DNA of 64,000 nt. Source: JAABRU01 sp041390465. Lineage in GTDB: Bacteria; Desulfobacterota; Desulfobacteria; Desulfobacterales; Desulfococcaceae. The position numbers were made by a program, and so were the translations under genes. Positions 10,201 to 18,972 of this stretch are shown here, piece after piece. Position 1 is the first letter of the stretch. Each line of letters begins with the position of its first letter. The stretch lies in contig JAWKPW010000019.1 of the NCBI GenBank assembly GCA_041390465.1, forward strand, positions 1 to 64,000, in the 5' to 3' direction. The notes under the pieces were generated by a model. It ran no database searches. It had not been told where the DNA came from and saw nothing but the letters and a program-made list of their open reading frames with translations.

Positions 10201-10320
10201 GGTATGTTTCCTGGGAAAATGAAATCGGGGGAACTCAGCAGAATTAAAAATATCAAAAAGCGCCAACTGTACTGTTATAAATTGAACTTTCTGAAACCTG
10301 CATGATTTACCGCCTTTCAT
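4294..10320 (-). pseudogene. Giant secreted NHL-propeller / caspase-like peptidase protein, heavily frameshifted (locus A)
   Basis: Reading the minus strand and jumping frames, one gene-length architecture appears. First comes a hydrophobic N-terminus at about 10,300. About a dozen NHL-type propeller repeats follow (10,130-8,500; motif such as YVADSDNHRIQVF). Next are two caspase/legumain-like domains, Ig/cadherin-like segments and a pre-peptidase C-terminal (PPC) domain (6,550-6,250). Degraded Ig-like repeats then lead to a DTDNSGISDD calcium-loop segment (about 4,800). The C-terminus is a choice-of-anchor-U-like domain (GSKWYEYDSANGW) ending in GGCFLNSLVF, a CFI-box-like tail. It would have been secreted and surface-anchored. 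Frame changes are numerous before 8,300 and after 6,180, so the gene is dead or the sequence is poor here. Confidence 0.75.
6181..8301 (-). CDS. Largest open segment of locus A: tandem caspase/legumain-like domains with Ig and PPC domains
   Basis: This 706-codon frame is the only long intact stretch of locus A. Domain one has the His-Cys dyad of clan CD peptidases: LTDHGKNGTF near residue 18 and IYDACNAGSF near residue 57. Domain two (about residues 265-470) repeats the fold but has YMTGKG and FDFAYSD at the matching sites, so both catalytic residues are lost and it is probably a pseudo-enzyme. An Ig-like ITPPGYG segment and a PPC domain (about 590-690) follow. The first ATG is not a genuine start, since homologous sequence (LSPDTSIDLDNN) lies upstream in another frame. 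Confidence 0.7.
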   Translation of the reverse strand: MQLGHGLRYWGYGVFLTDHGKNGTFRMNETDILTASELDGWLDTLQGKITGKIIVIYDACNAGSFLPVLAAPDRIVISSTEENEDAWFISQGSVSFSSFFWTDVFSGKCIADAFERAAAALNAAVPLQNPLLDGNGNGTGNEQPDYDAAADVQIANAADYHQDAPVFTAFSAEISPDDANAALLSAEVTDPDGLSRVWTVIHPPDFDPGENSTVLEMPTVELLPAGGDRFEGRFEGIASGGNYSVLYYARDRQGGVSAAGPETLSSGDSLRRRAVIVAGNAGADLLDEVNANADLAIDALVFQGYSENDILRLSSDAALTDLRNAVTAWGADNAKDIVIYMTGKGTAAGFQLADAVLSPAVLDGWIDTLQQKIPEKVSLIFDFAYSDLFLPVLSGNERIIITSGSGLRTSFSAFFWKNIYSGMSAGRAFSQAGDAIKTMSGGAALPLMDDNGNGIASERSDGQIANAYYIGAGIRLASDQPVANAPASEALTVTGTESVTISAEGISSASEISSVWAVITPPGYGTLQQTGEPAAVTLSPDGNGCYAVSYADFPYFGDYPVTVYAEDAQGAVSAVRETVIHRTDGPDIYENDSTVTSANAIVVNDTAQHHSLHTASDLDYLRFYGISGKVYSFTLSNTGGCGVRVQISDGTVKQINANGNAEWSWPCPADGIYSVKISTGEGETWTSDASYRIQINHGRHVCGICA

Positions 10321-10390
10321 GAATTATAAACCGGTTGTTTTCCGCAAAGCATAAATTGCTTCGACAGCCCGATGAAATGTTTTTCATTCG

Positions 10391-11671
10391 CTATTTGCCT
10401 TTCTTTCCGGAGTCTGTGTACTCATGCTCTGCTGTGATCTGCAAAGCCCGGCAATGGCATCGGCAAGACTGACAAGTGTGTCATTGTCAATGTTCCGGGA
10501 GTAATGCCCCTCCGGATACATGGCAATATCCTGTGTGAATCCCGCTTGTCTTTACGTATATTTCTGTTTATTATCTGGTATCCGTCTGCATCTGTAGTAG
10601 AACATATAAAATGGGTTCAGCAGCATTTTCCGGAAGATCCTGAATTACAATATAGCTCCCATGTTCGCTTTCGCCAGAAAGCATATCCCTGTCCGTTTTG
10701 ATCCTTGCAAGTGCAATCGGCATTCCGAGAGTTCGTTACGCGAGTCCTTTATAGTTGCAGTATTACCGGCGATTACCGATATACCCGAACATCGCATGGT
10801 GTCTGTTCCCCGTACATTTGATTCTTATCCCGCACTTTCACATAATAGATAGCCTTGTGTGGGCAATTCCATGTCAGGGTTTCACTCTGTCCGGCAGTCC
10901 AGTAATTTGCTGTTTTCAGCCAGTTGCCGTCTGCATCATACAATTCAATGACAATATCTGTTATACTGCTCAGGTTATCAGCTTTGATTTTAGGGATTAA
11001 TCTTGTTCCCTGGGGTACGGCAAAAATTCTGATCCAGTCCTCATCATCCGCATCGTGAAAAAATGCGTTGAAAGAGCGGTCGTCAATGATAATGACATTG
11101 CCTTACGTGTCCGTCATCATCTTCCCATGTATCGGTATCCGTTAGAGGAGCAGGAGAAATCCATGTAAGAACAAAAATTTCCGGTCTCTGTCTGATAACC
11201 GTCCACAGCGATGTAATACAATACGCCGGACTGTGCTTCAAAAATGACAGTGCTGAACAGTTGATTGGTTTTTCCGTCATCATCATTGGCAGCGATTTCT
11301 GTGTTGTCAACAGCAGAACCTGTGGGGAACCGCAATAAATCGTGTCAAAACCTGTTGTGGGTATCAAAGAAACCGCTGTGACTGCCGGAGCCTCCCATTT
11401 GTGCCCATATCGAGGATATGTTTTGACAGAACTGTAAACATTTGCATGATTCGGTTCACCCGCTTCACTTGTGGCTTCTGTGTTTGAGCCTGATACCTGC
11501 CCGAAAGCCCTGTCAGCAGTATTGCATCTGCAAAATTGTTTGGTTTGGCGGGGATTGCACAGGGTTGTTAAGGGAAAAATAATGTTCAGGATGAAACATC
11601 ATCAGTATTCCTGCTGCACTGATTGGTTTATATCCTGACTGAATAATGTGGGAAAGAGGTTTATTTCTCAT
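10391..11671 (-). pseudogene. Secreted PPC-domain / dockerin protein, frameshifted (locus C)
   Basis: The start is the ATG at 11,671 behind AAAGGTG. A PPC-like domain is spread over three frames: GEPNHANV, then DNTEIAANDDDGKTNQLF and LYYIAVDGYQ. A second domain reads openly from about 11,100 to 10,800 without any ATG (FHDADDEDWIRIFAVP, then TDIVIELYDADGNW and LTWNCPHKAIYYVKV). The end carries a dockerin-like half repeat, NIDNDTLVSLADAIAGL, and stops at 10,391. PPC domains and dockerin-type calcium repeats are typical of exported proteins. At least five frame changes and internal stops break it. It lies between loci A and B on the same strand and shares their domain vocabulary. Confidence 0.65.
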
Positions 11672-11794
11672 TTTACACCTTTTGAAATGAAATGTGATGA
11701 ATTCACAGTTTATTTTATTCATAATCAAAAGATGTCTGCGCCACTTTGATACTGACGAAAGCCGGTTCCATGATGTACGATACATCTATTAGAT

Positions 11795-11812
11795 TTCCGG
11801 CTTTTGCCGGAA
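11795..11812. repeat. REP-like palindrome TTCCGGCTTTTGCCGGAA
   Basis: An eight-base stem around a TT centre followed by TGACAAGA. This is the widespread proteobacterial intergenic repeat whose translation reads VIPAKAG. It lies just beyond the stop of locus B. Confidence 0.7.
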
Positions 11813-11833
11813 TGACAAGAGAGAAGTTGAGTT

Positions 11834-14800
11834 CTAAAACCTGAAACTTCTGAAAGTTTCTCTCAGCAATCCGGCAGTCTTTCTGAGAAATGTAAACCGC
11901 CTCTTCCAAACCCAGGTATCATCACCGTTCACATCCAGGCTTCTGATCCCGCGTAATCAATGCGGATCAGTCCGATGCGTCCTCACCGGCCAGCACTTTC
12001 AGGGCGATGACCGGATCCGCAAGGGACAGATTGTCAATGCCGTTGATGTCGCCTTTGACGACTGTCTGCGTCACCCCGGTCTGTTTCGGTAGTCCCAGAA
12101 CGCTCAGGCCGTCCCTGGCGTAGATGGCGATGCTGTAGGTCTCGACAGCATTGAAACCCGGGCATTACGGTCTTCATACCGGTTGTTTCCCTGATAAAAG
12201 CAGATCGCATACCGGGAGATCGGTGACAGGATTTTCGATGATCCGGGTGAGTAATCCGGCGGGGTGATGAGGGCACAGACATGACCATGCTGTCCGCGCC
12301 AATGACATTTGCGCACAGCAGAAGCCGAGGTTTTCGTGAATCGTCCGGGTGAGACACGCTCTGAATGGTGAAAAGATCCCTGGCAGAGAGGGTTTCCGTT
12401 ACCGATATTCTTCACATTCTGCGCAAGATTAATATCCCCGGTTTCATTCCCGATTCCGTTTCCGTCTGCATCTATCTGCGATACCTGTCCAGTCATTCCA
12501 TGGCCTGTGAGGCCCGTATATAAGAAGTGTAAAAACTGTCTCCGTTGAAGATGGGCCCCAGAAGATGAAGGAAAAAGGACTGACCCGCCGGAGGCAAACA
12601 CAGAAGACTGATCAGGCCCGGAATCAGTCAGTACGATTCTTCTTTTCCTCCGAGGTGTAAGCTGAGAAAGAAAAACTGCCTGAACGGCAGGCATCGTAAA
12701 GCAGGACAACTTTTCCGGGAATAGACGTCCAGCGGATCATCCAGCCAGAGACCCAGATCAGAGGCATTCAGCAGTTCAAAACCCGCATCCGGAAAGTTTT
12801 GTCCCCCCCAGATCCACCATGTAAATAAAGAGATCCTTGCGCATCTGCAGCCCATGTCTTAATTGCATATTCCAGATTTGTGGTTTGCGGCGTCTGCATC
12901 CACATCATCCATGAGACCGTTGTCCAGATCCAGTCTGCTGTAATCATGGGAAACAGCGTAATAAATCGTGTCTTGCGTATCCCCGGTAGGTCAGGGAGCG
13001 GTAAGGTGTTGGCGGCCACGTGGTGGCTTCCCAGAGGTTGCTGTTGCGTAGCCGCCGCCTGCCAGGATAGATGGCTTGTTTTTTCTTACCGGAGGATCAG
13101 CAGGTTTGAAACCTGAATCCGGTTGTTATCAGTATCCGTAATATATATCTTTCCATATATATCTACTGTAATGTCAGTCGGAAAATTCAACATTCCCGCC
13201 CCAGAACCGAATTGTCCGAATTTTGTGATGAAGAACCTGTCCGGACTGAATTCTGATGCGGTCGTTCCCTGAATCCGCCACATAGACATTTCCCGCTTTG
13301 GTCAGTGCATATCCTGAATGGAGAGTCGGAACTGCCCGTCCCCGGAACCATTGCTTCCCCATTTTGTGATGAAGGTCTCGTCCGGGTTAAACCCGGATGC
13401 GATTCGTTCAATACATCCGCCACATAGATATTTCCGCTTCCGTCAAATCGCCATCCCATATCGAGACTGCCCGTCTCCGGCCCCGTCAATTCCCCATGTT
13501 GTGATGAAGGTCTCGTTTAGATTGAACTTCTGTATGCGGTTGTTCAATGCATCCGCCACAGGGACATTTCCGTTTCCGCTTAACGCTTATCCTTTCTGGA
13601 TACCGAACGGTTCTGTCCCCGGAACCATAGCTTCCATTTTGTGATAAAAGGTCCCGCCCGGCTGGAATTTCGGATGCGTCTGTTAAATGTATCCGCCACA
13701 TACACATTTCCGCCTATGAAACTGTACTTATTCCTAATGGATACCAGAACTGCCCGTCCCCGGAACCATAGCTTCCCCATTTTGTGATAAAGGTCCCGCC
13801 CGGGTTGAATTTCGGATGCGGTCGTTCTCTGAATCCGCCACATAGACATTTCCGCTTTGGTCCAGGTTATTCCATCTGGCCTATCGAACTGCTCATCCCC
13901 GGAACCATTGCTTCCCCATTTTGTGATAAAGGTACCGTCCGGTTGAATTTCTGAATGCGCTGGTTGAATGAATCCGCCACATACACATTTCCGCTCTTGA
14001 TCCGTGCTTATTCTGTTTGGAAATTGAACTGCCTGTCTCCGGAACCATTGCTTCCCCATTTTGTGATGAAGAACTCTGTCCGGGCTGAATTTCTGAATGC
14101 GGTGGTTGTATGTATTTGGCCACATACACATTTCCGATCTGATCCGTGTTTATCTCCCAAATGGGGTATCGAACAGCCTGTCCTCCGGAACCATTGCTTC
14201 CCCATTTTGTGATGGTTGTCCCGCCCGGCTGAATTTCTGGAATGCGGTTGTATGTATCGGCCACATACACATTTCCGATTCATCCGTGTTTATTCCAAAT
14301 GGGGTATCGAACAGCCTGTCCCCGAACTCTGACTCCCTCATTTTGTGATGAAGATTCCGTCTCGACCGAATTTCTGAATGCGGTGGTTGTATGAATCCGC
14401 CACATACACATTTCCGATCTGGTCTGCGCTATTTCATATGGATGATCGAACTGCCCGTCCCCGGAACCATAACTTCCCATTTTGTGATGAAGGTCCGTCC
14501 GGACTGAATTTCTGAATGCGGGTGTTTGTATGAATCCGCCACATACACATTTCCGATCTGGTCTGCGCTATCCCGGTTGAAACCAGAACTGCCCGTCCCC
14601 GGAACCCTGACTTCCCATTTTGTGATGAAGGTCTCGTCCGGACTGAATTTCTGGATGCGGTGGTTGTTTATCCGCCACATACACATTTCCGGATTTGCCA
14701 ACAGTGATGTCATTAGGATAAGAAAAATACCAGGTTGCTGCAATTCAGGCCACATGCGCTCAAAACATATTCTTTCCCGGGGAAAGGCGGACAGGGGGAA

Positions 14801-14872
14801 AAAAATGACAAAGAGAAATAATGAAAACCAAATCACCGGAACACAGTTTCTGTTATGGTCTGCTGTTTTCAT
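11834..14872 (-). pseudogene. Secreted NHL-propeller / caspase-like / dockerin protein, heavily frameshifted (locus B)
   Basis: The ATG at 14,872 begins a signal peptide (hydrophobic core WFSLFLFVIFFPLSAFP). Twelve NHL-type repeats follow (14,700-13,090). Then comes a caspase-like domain whose motifs are recoverable across frames: SLYLHGGSGGDKTFRM and YDACRSGSF, near 12,830 and 12,690. A DADGNGIGNETGD loop and an Ig-like segment (ITPPDYSPGS, GNNRYE) come next. The C-terminus is a dockerin-type pair, GDINGIDNLSLADPVIALKV near 12,040 and DVNGDD then LEEAVYISQK near 11,900, closing at 11,834. The longest single frame is about 200 codons. It has the same basic plan as locus A but a dockerin instead of a CFI-box tail. 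Confidence 0.72.
13086..14700 (-). repeat. Tandem repeat of about 138 bases encoding NHL blades (12 copies)
   Basis: The plus-strand landmark CCGCCACATACACATTTCCG or a variant recurs near 13275, 13418, 13553, 13688, 13837, 13974, 14117, 14258, 14394, 14534 and 14670, with a diverged copy near 13146. The mean spacing is about 138 bases, or 46 codons, one propeller blade per unit. Neighbouring units are very similar in DNA sequence, but their reading frame changes almost every unit. Confidence 0.8.
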
Positions 14873-14892
14873 AAAAGCCTCCTTTCAGTTTG

Positions 14893-14934
14893 CTGTCTGA
14901 ACCCGGATTTTCAGGATTCAGGGATTTACAGGAT
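14893..14934 (+). repeat. Left arm of a 42-base inverted repeat pair
   Basis: The arm begins CTGTCTGAACCCGGATTTTC and matches the reverse complement of 15451-15493 with few mismatches. The pair brackets a 600-base gene-free stretch. Confidence 0.7.
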
Positions 14935-14944
14935 GGTTCAGTCT

Positions 14945-15082
14945 GTAGGGTGGGCAAAAGCGGAGCGTTGCCCACCATTTAATGCGCAATGCGGTGGGCA
15001 CGGTAAAGTCTGTAGGAGCGTTGCCCACCTTTTCAATGTTATTTCAAAATGGTGGGCACGGTAAAGCATGTGCCCACCCTAC
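14945..15082. repeat. Small element bounded by GTAGGGTGGGCA / TGCCCACCCTAC
   Basis: A 138-base segment has perfect 12-base terminal inverted repeats and internal GTTGCCCACC and GGTGGGCACGG copies. It resembles common non-autonomous intergenic elements and has no reading frame of note. Confidence 0.65.
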
Positions 15083-15159
15083 AACAACCGGATTTACCCG
15101 GATTTTTTGTTTTTTCGCTGTGCATGGAAACGGAAAATGCAATTCGCCAAAAAACAAAA

Positions 15160-15191
15160 AGCCGGACTGCCCCTTTTCAGGCAGCCCGGCT
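15160..15191. terminator. GC-rich hairpin, possible terminator
   Basis: AGCCGGACTGCC pairs with GGCAGCCCGGCT around a CCTTTTCA loop. It lacks a clean T-run, so termination is uncertain. The rest of 15083-15450 shows no gene. Confidence 0.4.
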
Positions 15192-15450
15192 GTCCTTGTG
15201 CATATATCCCGTTTCGGACCCGCGGCTTTCCGTCCCCGTCTTCCGGCGGGTTTGGCTTTGGCTGATTTTATTGAAAATATTTCATGATGTTATCGTGGGA
15301 ATCATTCTGATATGCTGTATATTGTCAACCGTTTACAGCATTTCGGATTCATAACGGAAAATGAGACAATAAGCAAGAAAAATATCGTCTTGTCCGGTAC
15401 GAATCAGGATGGTCAGGAAGCAGAGCCGGATAAGGGGTTGAAAGGGAAAA

Positions 15451-15493
15451 ATCCGGGTAAATCCGTGAATCCTGAGAATCCGGGTTCAGACAG
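15451..15493 (-). repeat. Right arm of the 42-base inverted repeat pair
   Basis: It ends GAGAATCCGGGTTCAGACAG and is the reverse complement of 14893-14934 with a few substitutions. It lies immediately before the ATPase remnant at 15500. Confidence 0.7.
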
Positions 15494-15499
15494 TTCTTT

Positions 15500-15651
15500 T
15501 CACATCCCCCACACCTGAATCTTCCGGTCTTTGCATTCTTCCTCTGTCTGAAAAATCTTCTCCTCCCAGGTTTTCTCTCCCCTATCGAAAATCACCGGAT
15601 GCCCTTCGTCCGCGCCGCATTTATCCATATATTCCGCTGTCTGGGGGCAGC
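15500..15651 (-). pseudogene. C-terminal remnant of an AAA-ATPase / PD-(D/E)XK-type accessory protein
   Basis: About 50 codons survive: CPQTAEYMDKCGADEGHPVI followed by FDRGEKTWEEKIF and a tail ending KIQVWGM. This tail closely resembles the C-terminus of a common family of AAA ATPases with a PD-(D/E)XK nuclease-like end, proteins usually of 400-550 residues found in repeat-rich genomes. The fragment ends abruptly at the boundary of the AT-rich element at 15652, and no upstream part of the gene is visible beyond it. It is therefore a 5'-truncated relic, probably cut by the element or by a deletion. Confidence 0.6.
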
Positions 15652-15835
15652 GGGACTTCCTGTGCTGATTTTTTAATTTATAAATCAATATGTTATATTG
15701 AATCAGTACAAGCAGTATCAAGGGTGTATTATTTAACATATTGTATTTATTGTATATAAAAAAAGAATCAGTATGTTTTAAAAAATATAATAATATTAAT
15801 TTGTTTTTTTTGTCAGTATGTGCAGACCCACTACC
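15652..15835. repeat. AT-rich MITE-like element, copy 1
   Basis: A 184-base, very AT-rich segment starting GGGACTTCCT and ending GACCCACTACC. A second copy of nearly the same length and order lies at 57370-57554. The similarity covers the whole element and stops at both ends, which defines a mobile unit. It carries no protein frame. Confidence 0.75.
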
Positions 15836-15973
15836 CACAGTCAGGTTCAGAAATTCGGCAAAATGGAAAAAACGGTGAGGGACACGTGCAACATTTCCCT
15901 GTCTGTTTATCCTCTCAGTGAATTGGCATACCATAAAATATTTGAATTTCAGATAATTGTGACAAAATATCCC

Positions 15974-18640
15974 TTATTCCACATACCCCCGTGCAAAACC
16001 GATTTCATCCTCACGGGTTTTCAGATGCCCGTTGAGCCGGGCATCCATGACCGCATCCAGGATTTCCCGGTAAATGGGGCCGGGAGCGATGCCCATTTCC
16101 TGCAAATCCTTTCCGCCGATATGGCAGGAGATATGCCGCAGATGAGTGAAATAATGGGAAATGGCCTTTTTCACCTCCTCATTGCGCGTCACAGCCATCA
16201 TGTACAGCAGCAGTTCAATGCGAAAACCGGCCAGTTCCCGGTACATGCGGCTGTTTTCCAGAGGAAGGCTTCTGACCAGCCGGAACAGAAGCTGATCCGC
16301 AGTATAGCGCTCTTTGCAGAAAATCACCCGGTGACGGGGCGCAAGTTCAAATCTTTCGCAGATTTCCTCTGAGGCACGCGGATCAAATTCCCGGATAAGC
16401 ATCATGAAATACACAGCCCAGCGCATATAGCTTTCCTCCAGAAACAGCAGATCATGCCAGTCCAGCACTTTCTTCAGAGACGCAAAACCGGAAAAGAGTT
16501 TTCGGCTGGGTTTGAGTTCCGGATGAATGATTTTCAGCAGATTGTAATCATACAGACGCCGGATTGCGGGTGCGGGATCCTCTTCCTCCAGAATCTGCCT
16601 CAGTTCGTTGAAGGTGCGCTTGCCGCTGAGTTTTTTGAAAAAATCCATTTTTACGGCGTTGTGAATCAGACCGGATGTCAGTTTGCCGATGGTGAAACCG
16701 AAGCGCTGCTCAAAACGGATGGCCCGAAACACCCGTGTGGGATCTTCCACAAAACTCAGATTGTGCAGAATCCGGATGACCTTTTCCTTAATATCCTTCT
16801 GTGCGGAAAAGAAGTCTATCAGCATCCCGAAGCGGCCGGGATTGAGCTGCACAGCCAGCGTGTTGATGGTGAAATCCCGGCGGTACAGATCCAGTTTGAT
16901 GGAACTCATCTCCACATTGGGCATATCTGCCGGAAAACGGTAGTATTCCATCCGGGCGGTGACCACATCAATCTTGAAACCGTCCGGAAAGATCACCACG
17001 GCAGTGCCGAATTTTTCATGGCTGTGCACACGGGCATTGCAGGTTTTGGCGAATGTTCTGGCAAATTCAATGCCGCTGCCTTCCACAACAATGTCAATGT
17101 CCTCATTGGGCCGGCTGAGAAAAAGATCGCGCACAAAACCTCCCACTGCATAGGCCCCGTATCCCAGCTCATCTGCCACTGCTCCCGCTTTTCTGAGAAT
17201 TTCCATAACATTTCCGCTGATGCGTTCCCCCATAATCCTGACAATATTGCGCACTCTTGCCTTGCTTTCCTCTTTCAGGGGATCCGGTTCATTCCGGTTT
17301 CCGAAATCGGTCTGGCGGACAAGAACATTGAGCAGATCCGTGCGGGTAATCACCCCGATGACCGCATCTCCGCTGATCACCGGCAGAATCCGCTGTTTGT
17401 TTTCAATAATCTGCTCCTGAATCTCCGGCAGTTCCGCATCCGGCCCCACGGTTCCCAGTTCTGTGGACATGTACTCCCGCACCGGTGTATGCTCCAGTTG
17501 CAGATACAGGGCCTTGGCAATGATCTGGCGGGAAATCCAGCCGATCAGCACTTCTTTTTCCCCCTGTTTTTCTGTCACCAGCAGCGCATTGATATTGTAA
17601 CGGGTCATCAGATTCCGGGCTTCCTCCAGAGGAGTTTCCGCATCCGTCTTGATGGGCGGCGAGGACATCAAATCTTTGGCCCGGCGGGTGGATCGGATAT
17701 GGGCATAGAGCAGTTCCAGAAGTTTCTGCTCCACCTGGGCCAGGGTTTCATCCTTTATATTCGCGGAAGCCGCAAAGGCATGACCTCCTCCGCCCAGTCC
17801 GCCGATAATCAGACCTGCATCCACATCCGATGTCCGGCTCCGGGCCACCGCGTAAATTTTGTTTCCCATGCGGGCCAGAGCAAAAAGAGCACTCAGGTTT
17901 TCCATTTTCATCATCTTGTGGACCAGAAAGGCAAAATCCTGCACATAATTTTCCGTACTGACCGCTGTCACGGTCACTTCCACGCCTTTGATATGATACT
18001 GCGCGGCATTGCGCAGCATGTCATTGAGCAGTCCCACCTGCTCAAAATTCATCTCCCTGGCAATGAGGTTGGAAATAATGTCAAGATTGGCTCCTTTGGA
18101 AAGGAAAAAGGCCGCAGCCATGAAATCTCTTTCCGTGGTGGAGGAAAAGGTGAAGGAACCGGTATCCTCATACAGCCCCAGACACATGATGGTGGCTTCC
18201 TCGGGAGAAAGGGGAATCTGCTTTTTCTGCAGGATTTCGGCCAGGATGCTGATGGCCGCGCCTGTCATTCCGATTTCCTCGTAATGCCCTTTGATATCAT
18301 TGTCCAGATCCGGATGATGGTCGTAAATATGGATTTCCAGATCCCCGCGTTCCACAAGATCGGAAAATTTTCCAATCCGCCCGGGCTGCCGCGTATCCAC
18401 CAGCACCAGCTTCCGTATCCGGGAAAAATCCAGATCTTTGATGTCAGCCATATTGAGCAGATACACCATGGACTGAATAAAAAAATTTCTCAGGGTTTTC
18501 TCATGGGAACCCGGAAACACCACCAGAGCTTCCGGATAAAGTTTCTGCGCGGCCATCATGCAGGCCAGTGCATCAAAATCCGCATTCACATGGGTGGTGA
18601 TTACAGTCAATTTTCTGGTATCATTCTTTTTTTCTGTCAC
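15974..18640 (-). CDS. DHH phosphoesterase / CBS / tRNA nucleotidyltransferase (poly(A) polymerase-type) fusion
   Basis: A protein of about 888 residues with three parts. A DHH/DHHA1 phosphoesterase comes first (HVNADFDAL, then DTRQPGR, DHHPD and GGGGHAFA; residues 1-300). Two CBS domains follow (about 305-430). A class II nucleotidyltransferase then begins near 475 (GGFVRDLFLSRPNEDIDIVV) with the RNA-binding head RRDFTINTLAVQ and VEDPTRVFRAIRFEQRF. Such fusions occur in Desulfobacterota and related groups and are inferred to act on tRNA 3' ends or RNA tails. I chose GTG at 18640, with GGAG seven bases upstream; a TTG at 18670 is an alternative. It stands alone and is divergent from ppiD. Confidence 0.9.
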   Translation of the reverse strand: MTEKKNDTRKLTVITTHVNADFDALACMMAAQKLYPEALVVFPGSHEKTLRNFFIQSMVYLLNMADIKDLDFSRIRKLVLVDTRQPGRIGKFSDLVERGDLEIHIYDHHPDLDNDIKGHYEEIGMTGAAISILAEILQKKQIPLSPEEATIMCLGLYEDTGSFTFSSTTERDFMAAAFFLSKGANLDIISNLIAREMNFEQVGLLNDMLRNAAQYHIKGVEVTVTAVSTENYVQDFAFLVHKMMKMENLSALFALARMGNKIYAVARSRTSDVDAGLIIGGLGGGGHAFAASANIKDETLAQVEQKLLELLYAHIRSTRRAKDLMSSPPIKTDAETPLEEARNLMTRYNINALLVTEKQGEKEVLIGWISRQIIAKALYLQLEHTPVREYMSTELGTVGPDAELPEIQEQIIENKQRILPVISGDAVIGVITRTDLLNVLVRQTDFGNRNEPDPLKEESKARVRNIVRIMGERISGNVMEILRKAGAVADELGYGAYAVGGFVRDLFLSRPNEDIDIVVEGSGIEFARTFAKTCNARVHSHEKFGTAVVIFPDGFKIDVVTARMEYYRFPADMPNVEMSSIKLDLYRRDFTINTLAVQLNPGRFGMLIDFFSAQKDIKEKVIRILHNLSFVEDPTRVFRAIRFEQRFGFTIGKLTSGLIHNAVKMDFFKKLSGKRTFNELRQILEEEDPAPAIRRLYDYNLLKIIHPELKPSRKLFSGFASLKKVLDWHDLLFLEESYMRWAVYFMMLIREFDPRASEEICERFELAPRHRVIFCKERYTADQLLFRLVRSLPLENSRMYRELAGFRIELLLYMMAVTRNEEVKKAISHYFTHLRHISCHIGGKDLQEMGIAPGPIYREILDAVMDARLNGHLKTREDEIGFARGYVE

Positions 18641-18841
18641 AGTCCGCTCCGCTTTCTGCCGGTGGGCCAAATCCGCTGATGATTTTCCGCAGGGGCAGCT
18701 TTCAAACCCGCTCCTGCCATTTTTTTCAGCCGGTCTGATCTGCTGTCCGCATTTTTTTCCGGACTCCCTGATCTTTATTCAAAATATTATGCACATATCC
18801 GGTCGTTTCGCAAGATATAAAAAAACTGTCAGATAATTTTA

Positions 18842-18870
18842 TTGACAAAAGCCCTCCAAACCAATAGAAT
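18842..18870 (+). promoter_or_regulatory. Sigma-70-type promoter of ppiD
   Basis: TTGACA at 18842-18847 and TAGAAT at 18865-18870 are separated by 17 bases, about 100 bases before the ppiD start. Confidence 0.6.
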
Positions 18871-18972
18871 ACAGAGTTTTAATTATAAATATGCAATATC
18901 AGGCTGTTGTCATTTTTCGGACATCCGCCGTGATAAAACAAAAAAATCCGTATCATAAAAGAGGTGACATAC

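Noticed and set aside
16454..18679. 741-codon plus-strand frame over the CCA fusion gene
   Set aside because: Shadow of a confidently identified gene; rich in His, Cys and Arg as antisense frames usually are.
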